Source: Spinacia oleracea (lineage: Eukaryota; Streptophyta; Magnoliopsida; Caryophyllales; Amaranthaceae). From it: a stretch of DNA of 64,000 bases. A program made the position numbers and the translations under genes. Positions within the stretch are counted from its first letter, which is position 1. Every line of letters starts with the position of its first letter. The DNA is taken from NCBI RefSeq assembly GCF_020520425.1, contig NC_079490.1, forward strand, positions 5,766,001 to 5,830,000, in the 5' to 3' direction. Positions 57,415-64,000 of the stretch are shown here, piece after piece. The notes under the pieces were generated by a model. That model saw only the letters and a list, made by a program, of their open reading frames with translations, was not told where the DNA came from and did not search any database.

Positions 57415-60400
57415 TTAACGTTCAAAAGAAAAAAGCCGCCTCTGCTCTTCTGTAGGATTCATCAACCACAGGCAAAAGATATATGCTGCCGCGATAACAG
57501 ACAGGAGTGAAAGCACAGCTAGATATCCAAAATGAGAGACGTCGTTCGCGATAATGGCTATGCCTAACATCACACACTCTGCCAAACTGGCAACGGAGAC
57601 TTCTGTTGTCCCAATAAGATTTGCTTTGGATGAAGGGATACCAGTTTGGAGAATCTGCTGGCCAATTACATCGTATGACATGTGACCTAACCTTGACAAT
57701 ACCTGCATACGGATGCAGATTTAGATATCAACGGGAGGTAAATGGAAACACGCTTCACAACGATCTACAACACTACATGAAACCTCCATAAGAAAAGGGA
57801 ACACTATACACAGAAGATTAACACATTTAGGCTACATTCTATTAGACTTATTTTGTCTGAACTTATATTATCTGAACTTATCAGAACTTAAGTATGAACT
57901 TATTTTATTTTATCTGAAAACTTATTTTGCTTGAAATAAACTTATTTGTGTGAAAATGTTTGAAAAAAACTTATTTTTTCTGAACTTATATTATCTGAAC
58001 TTAATTTGTCTGAAATAAGTCAAAATAAGTCAAACAAAACAAAGCCTTAAACTAGCCTTTTAATTGACAATCGTGTCAAATTATTTAGCAAGCTAAGACA
58101 AGACGAGAGTTTTAGCAATTCAAATTAGGTAGATTGAGGTGTAAAATATCCTTACGATTAGGCAAAGGAAGAATAAGATGGGTGTCTGCTTAGAAAGAGA
58201 ACCACTCCAGTAAACAGCAACGGCTAGCGCAAGAAGTGATGCTTGGAAAATCAATCCAGCAGCTCCAGCCTGCAACAAATTTAATATGAGAACTAAATCT
58301 GAAAACGATACTGAGTAAATAAAAAAAAAATCTCCGACAACAACAACCTTTAAGATACCAAGCTTTCTGATGAGTTTAGCAGATACAAATGTTGCCGCAA
58401 CACCCACAAAAGCACATAATCCACTAAAAGCACCAATTATGGAGGAATTAAGACCTGTCACGGAGTCCAAAATTATACATTAGACAAAAAAATTCTGAGA
58501 TGAAGATATGACTATATGAGTACTTAAAGGAAGCATGGGGAATGATGCAGAAGAAACAGGCCCATTCGCCAGGTCACGTATTTATAAAGATATATCTATA
58601 CAATTTGTGGAAGATGGTACCGTTTATTTTCCAAAATCAAATCCCATTTTGGATTTATTAGCTTCATCAGACTAAATTGATCTAGGAAGTTTTTTGTTTT
58701 CAACTATGAAACCAATGGTAAGATATTTTTCCGGCATAAAGAGGTTCTAACGTGTGCAGTATCCAAATACAAAAGAGTCTTACGACTATAAACGCAGAAA
58801 TGTTAAAATGTAAATGATTCTGAAAGACACCGTTGTTAGCATGTCACACAAGACATACATAAGACTTCACATCAATGCCATGTATAGGGAGTACTATCAT
58901 GTTTGCATGGAAAAACACAAATAAACGCGTAGAAGCTTTATTTGAGGAACTTAACCATACCACGCTGTGTCAAAAACGCAGTCATCAAGCCACCAGGGGT
59001 GAGAACAATGTTGAAATACAGGAACACATAGGCTACACTTGCAGGAAGAACAGGCTGCTGCAGATACTCGGACCACCCATGTTTAATTGCATCAATACCT
59101 AAATCAACTGTAAACAACAGACAAACGTTCAGCTAATGTTATATTGAAAAACGAATCCTAAAAATGTCAAAATAGAACTATGAATTCTTTGAGAGATCAA
59201 GAAAGTTCACCTATATTCTTATTATCCTCCTGGGTTAATCGAGCAGGACTTTCAGAACAGGTCTGTTGACACTTAGCACGGTCAAGAACACCAGTGGAAA
59301 CCCTGTTGGTTAACCAAGTGAGAGCAACCTAAACACAAACAAGCGTGCAAATAGAGAGAGTAGAGGTCAACAGATGTGGTTAAAAAGCCAAGCATTATAC
59401 AGATTGCAGAGGAATGGATAACTTACTGCAAGCGGTAAACCCCATATCATAAAACCAGCCGCGAATTTCAAACAGGTCACAGGGTCATATTTAGACAAAA
59501 GAATGCCGAACAGTGATGCTCCCGCAATCTACAAATATATACATAAGGCTGTAAAATCCGCAAAGATGTTCTGTGTTTGTGATATGTGCATGTGGGCGAA
59601 TGATAGCAGAAGCTAATTGCAAAATGTAGATAGGTATACAACCAAATAAAAATTCAGGCTGGCAACTCAGTTGCTTAAACAACATGGTTGGGTGAACACC
59701 ACAAAGAGAAAAGCTAAGTACACAAGAAAACAATTATTACCTCGCATAGAAGATCAATTCGGTTGATAGCAGCATTAGCCTGAGCAAGTGCAATAGGTCG
59801 ATTGGTCCCAGCTAGCTGTGCATGACATGATGCCTATATTAGAGAATTGAATTCCTAGTAGAAAAAAGAAAGCAAGAGAATCCGGGATGGAACGTAAAAA
59901 ACCATTACCAGTACAAGCCAGTCACGCTCCATGGCTACGCCCAAAGCTAACCCACAAAGTCGCTCAATTGCACTCGCAAAAACAAGAATAATAAACCACG
60001 GGCGAAGAAGAACAGATGACACAGCAGCAGACCGAACTTGATGAGCATGAATGATCATTGCCACAGACATCAGCTGGGAAATTGCCTAAAATATGCAAGT
60101 GAATCTTAGAAATATGAGAAAGAGATACAAAAATAGCATATTGAAAATGAAATATGATTATAAGAGGATTACCTGGATAAAGCTTAGAAAATTAAATGCA
60201 TGTACTCTGGGGTAATGATCCATAAGTTTTCCAACCAATGGCCCTCCAAGAATAACTGCAAGCTGTCCACAATTTAAATAACTTAGGAGTTAGAATTATA
60301 TTTATCACAAAGTTGCATGCTCAACTAATTCTAAGTAACAAAGCCACCTTAGTAAAAAAGCTCATCACTGCAACAGGAAGCAGGCTTGGATGGATCATTG

Positions 60401-63400
60401 CAATAGCAGCAGGCCAAGCAAAATTCCATAGTTGTTCCACAAAGTTCCCCACTAAACAACTAGCATATAAAGCTGAAATAAGCATATAACAGAAGTTAGC
60501 AACCATGAAACCAAGAACCCAGTTATGTTCATATCTGGAGACCATTCTGCAAAATTTAAGCATATTTTAAGAGAGCCACATAAAAATTTCTTTAATATCC
60601 TTTCATTTTCTTACCCCAAAACCCATCTCATTCTCCTTGTCTCAAGAAATGGGGAAGATAACAGCATAGAAGTCCCAAGATTAAGGTGGCTCCATACAAA
60701 AGAACAATGGAGTATTTATTAAGTCTACAATAATAGCTGGACTATCTTCAGAGTATATAATCCAGATTTCTTCATGCGATGAAAATTGTTTTGTGAAAGC
60801 ACGTTAAAGGCCATGTTAATGATAACTTTCAACCTTAGCAGGTTAAGGTTGAGCAGAACTTAAAAGGTCGAACGTTTCAATCCATTAACACATTTAATAA
60901 GCACCGTATATCTTCATCAGAGTTCTTTAAAGAAAAATAGCACTATAGTGTGTAGCTATTATTGGCAGGAAAGTATCTTTACCATACAAGCCAGCAGGAT
61001 GAGCAGGAGTAGCAGCAAGGGCATTTTGTTCCTCCTCGGATAAAACCTGAGCACAGACATCAGATACACGTCATTAATAAAAGCATAAAGAAAGTAGACA
61101 CTAACCAAGTAAGAAAATATTTCCTTGCAGAAAACTTACTGGCAACGCAGTCAAAACATTATCGACGTAACTATTTTCACTCAGAATATTCACAGACTCA
61201 GCGTCGAGAATGTCAGGATGGAGTTGATAACTATTTTCACTCAGAACACTCACAGACTCAGCCTCGAGAATGTCAGGATGGAGTTGAACAACTTGACCAC
61301 AATAATTAGAAGCAGAAGATGACAAATCTTCCTCAACATCTTCATTAGTAAAAATATCATCGAGAAGTAAATCAGTATCTGTTGTTGAACAGCTTGCATA
61401 AAAACTATCAACCCTGCAACCACAAAAGTTTAATTAGAACATTTTTCTCAATTTTTTTTTTTGGGATAAATCTGGTGATTTAGTGGATTTTGAATCTGCA
61501 GATTCTTCTTTTTGGGGATTAGGTATCATATAAAAGGAGGGAAGGCTGATCAATTAATGAAGTTACGTCAGAGAAATGAACACAGGTGAAATTATACTGG
61601 AAAAATTCTTCAACTCCAACTTGAATATTATAACACAAGTAAAAGCTCTGTTATGATGCACGAGAAACTCTCCGTGACTCCTATTTCTCGAGAACTTTCA
61701 GACAGTCAAATTGATGAAAACTCTGTCTCTCACCAATCATTCTGCATGCATGGTGGCTCTTCCTAGAGCACTCACATCCCAGTAGAATTTAACACTGTGC
61801 ACATACTATTAATGAGCTTATACATTCCTACTTAAAGGACCACAAGGTCAACAACCTTCCTTGAAATAGGCAACTAGCTAGGATCATTCAAACTACATGC
61901 AATTTCAAAAAGCTATCCAGGATTTCATCGTTCACACCCCAACTTGTAAACAACTGTCAATCTCTTTGCACATGTATTTATTTGAAAATGAAGCATCTAT
62001 AAGCAGAAAGTTTTTCCATTCTTCTTTTCAATCTGTCATGTCTAGTGCTATGGTGAAGGGGGTTTGTTACTTATGATTTATGAAGCACCAGGTCACGTCT
62101 TGTAACTTTTTGGAATGCTATGGAACCACAAATAAGTATGGAGAACCTGAAAATGGTACATCATGGACTCATGGTATAAGAAATCAGGTAACCCTGACTT
62201 TGACATCATATTGTTTACTTGTTTACACAAAGAAAAAGATAAATTTGCAAAAAAAAACAGTTCTAACAGCTTGTTTACAACGTTAGCATCAACATTTTCC
62301 TTTTGGGAAAACCATAGACATAAGTTGTCATGTATGTATAGCAAGCTTCTTACACTACGATGTAAGTTTGACACAATGAAGTTCGAAATCATTGTATCAA
62401 CTTAAAGCACACCTTAGAAAAAAGATAATTAAATGAGAAATAAAAAAGTTCAAAGGTAATGTGGAAAAAGTACACATTTTGATGCTTAAGATTGTCACTG
62501 AAAGTAATGAAACTATCCAGCAGTTACAAAAAAAAAGTGACACTTACTACTTCTTTGAAATGTTATAGGTAAAATACATCTCTAAAATATACATTGTACT
62601 ATTAAAGAACTCAATCTGTTCTTGGCTCCTAGCAAAAAGAACCTGTACTGCTAAACTTCTCCTTCAATGTTTCTATCAACCTCGTGTCTTCCATTGTACG
62701 AAGTATTTGGTCTAAAACGGTTCTTTAACACAAGCAATGAGCACGTACATGAAACATGGCTTACAATCTTGAAGCATTTTGGCCAAACAAATCATCATTC
62801 CTTGTACAAAATTATAAATCATTACTCATCCAAAGCTCCTTCATTCTCTAATCTTTCGAATGAACACATGTAAGGATTCTCAGATGTCCCTCATGTGCAT
62901 TATTTCAACTTTCAATTAGCAGCTCTTGCTAAAATAGTAAAAATAAATTATATTCGAGAAAGGGAAATGAGAAACTGATAATAGACTTCCAACTTCCAAG
63001 AGAGATAAAACGCCACGACCACTCAAAATTTGCTCCGAAATCGAACTCAAGAACCAGGACCTATACTTTCTCGTCCATGTCACATATACCCAAGTTATCT
63101 TGTACATAGCTTCTTACTATTGTTCTCATCAACTTCTATGGGCCTCTTATGAGATGCTCAACTTAATAAAGGAAAAAAATATGTTCTTTATTGTTTGTTT
63201 CTTCTTTTGAAATCGCGCAAACTCTCACTTCTCATAGACAAATCAACTTAATCAAGCATACATTCTTAGCATTCCAAAAACAATTATTTTCACTTCTCCT
63301 GAAATAAAAATTATACACTGCTTAGTCCACATTACCTTCCTTCTTCACTTACTCAACCAAACCTTATTCCAATCATCCACAACTCCAACATATTCAGGAA

Positions 63401-63800
63401 CTTTCATATATCTCCCTAAATTTAACATGATTTTTATTCAGAATTCAGTCAGTATTAAGCATTCAACTCACCTAGAAATGATGGAAATAGCCATGAATTC
63501 AATTAACAGCAATCAAATCCCACCAAAATCAAACAATTATTATTAGAAAAACAAACCAACAAACAAAAATCCAATAGAATGTAATGCATTTTAAGTTCCA
63601 GCTTACCTAACAGGAGGGAGAAGAGGGTAGGGCACATTCAACCATTGACGAGAAGAAATACGGTGGCGTATACCAGAAGACGGCGGCGAGAGAGAAAGTG
63701 AAGAAGAATTACAGCGTGGAGAATAGAGAAAATGGCAGTGATGGTGAGGCTTTGAAGAGAATGGCAATAAGTGAGCAACAATAACCCCACCACCCGCCAT
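57415..63800 (-). CDS. IREG3: Ferroportin-like transporter, chloroplast type (IREG3/SLC40A3)
   Basis: This is a metal/solute transporter of the SLC40 family in the plastid envelope. The Arabidopsis IREG3/MAR1 protein also admits aminoglycosides to plastids. Thirteen minus-strand exons join in phase to 624 aa: 63,800-63,607, 61,413-61,140, 61,046-60,983, 60,472-60,348, 60,262-60,173, 60,085-59,909, 59,815-59,741, 59,528-59,427, 59,328-59,211, 59,107-58,961, 58,454-58,348, 58,269-58,156 and 57,702-57,415. The N-terminus ([20 protein letters not shown]…) is a Ser/Arg-rich transit peptide. Then come an acidic linker, [20 protein letters not shown], and about ten membrane helices (…[20 protein letters not shown]…, …[20 protein letters not shown]…, …[20 protein letters not shown]…, …[20 protein letters not shown]…). 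Arabidopsis IREG3 is about 598 aa. The extra length comes partly from a 20-residue tandem repeat at residues 108-147. The gene looks intact. Confidence 0.93.
57829..58050. mobile_element. MITE-like element in the last ferroportin intron
   Basis: The ends TTTAGGCTACATTCTATTAG followed by ACTTATTTTGTCTG, and ...AATAAGTCAAACAAAACAAA followed by GCCTTAAA, are inverted relative to each other. The interior is built of CTGAACTTAT repeats. The superfamily is undecided. Confidence 0.55.
61167..61286 (-). repeat. In-frame 60-bp tandem duplication in ferroportin exon 2
   Basis: Two 60-bp units (61,286-61,227 and 61,226-61,167) encode [20 protein letters not shown] and [20 protein letters not shown]. 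Only three residues differ. The repeat lies in the acidic linker between the transit peptide and the first membrane helix. Confidence 0.95.
61414..63606 (-). other. Ferroportin-like gene intron 1 (2.2 kb)
   Basis: Donor GTAAGC at 63,606 and acceptor TTGCAG at 61,416-61,414. No insertion with clear ends or separate gene is seen. The several open frames here show no family features. Confidence 0.7.
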
Positions 63801-64000
63801 TGTTGTTGAACAACAACTGAAAAACCTTGTTGTTCTAGAAGATTTCCCCTTTCTTTCTTCTTCAAGTACCCTAACAAGAAATCCTCTCCCCTTAGTTGCC
63901 TAACCATGCAGCCCCCAGATTATCCAACTTCAAGCAATTCCCCCTTCACAAAAATTAACAAAAATTAAACTGAATTTGTAAAAATGGAAATTTGGGTTAT
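63801..64000 (-). promoter_or_regulatory. Upstream region of the ferroportin-like gene
   Basis: Includes the 5' leader (TTGTTGTTCAACAACAATGG around the start). The transcription start lies inside or beyond the window edge. No TATA box is evident. Confidence 0.35.

Overview
This window is nuclear DNA from a flowering plant. The genes have short exons with GT/AG introns, the spacers are AT-rich and full of small transposons, and the proteins (VAMP72-type SNARE, RFL-type PPR, IREG3-type ferroportin, sugar transporter, UGT73-type glucosyltransferase) are plant families. Many inverted-repeat elements beginning CTCCCTCCGT and the frequent TACGGAGTA motif remind me of the Amaranthaceae/Caryophyllales. 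That placement is an inference and not certain.

Layout. 0-3 kb: a decayed UGT73 glucosyltransferase loaded with insertions. 3-5 kb: small transposons. 5.57-9.19 kb (-): an intact five-exon R-SNARE gene. 9.2-15.1 kb: spacer with element remnants and possible 3' exons. 15.13-15.46 kb (-): a BolA-like gene. 15.5-18.3 kb: repeats, including a Mutator-like element nested in an older element. 19.5-22.8 kb (-): a broken RFL-type PPR gene, followed by the two last exons of an unrecognised gene that carry a SINE and two hAT-type elements. 23.7-28.9 kb: a young Ty1/Copia retrotransposon fossil with two LTRs. 28.9-32.7 kb: spacer. 32.8-33.4 kb (+): the first two exons of an STP-type sugar transporter, with the rest missing.

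33,570-41,795 is the most striking feature. It is an 8.2-kb near-perfect palindrome built from two head-to-head copies of one hAT transposon. Each arm has an apparently intact three-exon transposase gene (705 aa as I splice it). The palindrome ends exactly at the hAT terminal repeat on both sides and has no target-site duplication. The cut-off STP gene on its left and the kelch gene on its right are both transcribed toward it.

41.8-42.6 kb: two tandem-repeat blocks. 42.7-47.75 kb (-): a seven-exon kelch-repeat gene with hAT-type insertions and a duplicated exon in its introns. 47.8-57.4 kb: a gene-poor spacer with several Stowaway-like elements and decayed tandem duplications. 57.4-63.8 kb (-): a thirteen-exon gene for a chloroplast ferroportin-like transporter (IREG3/SLC40A3 type) with an in-frame 20-residue tandem duplication.

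The genes do not form a pathway. The common thread is transposon biology: at least six small hAT-type families with 8-bp target duplications lie within 41 kb of a potentially active hAT transposase source.
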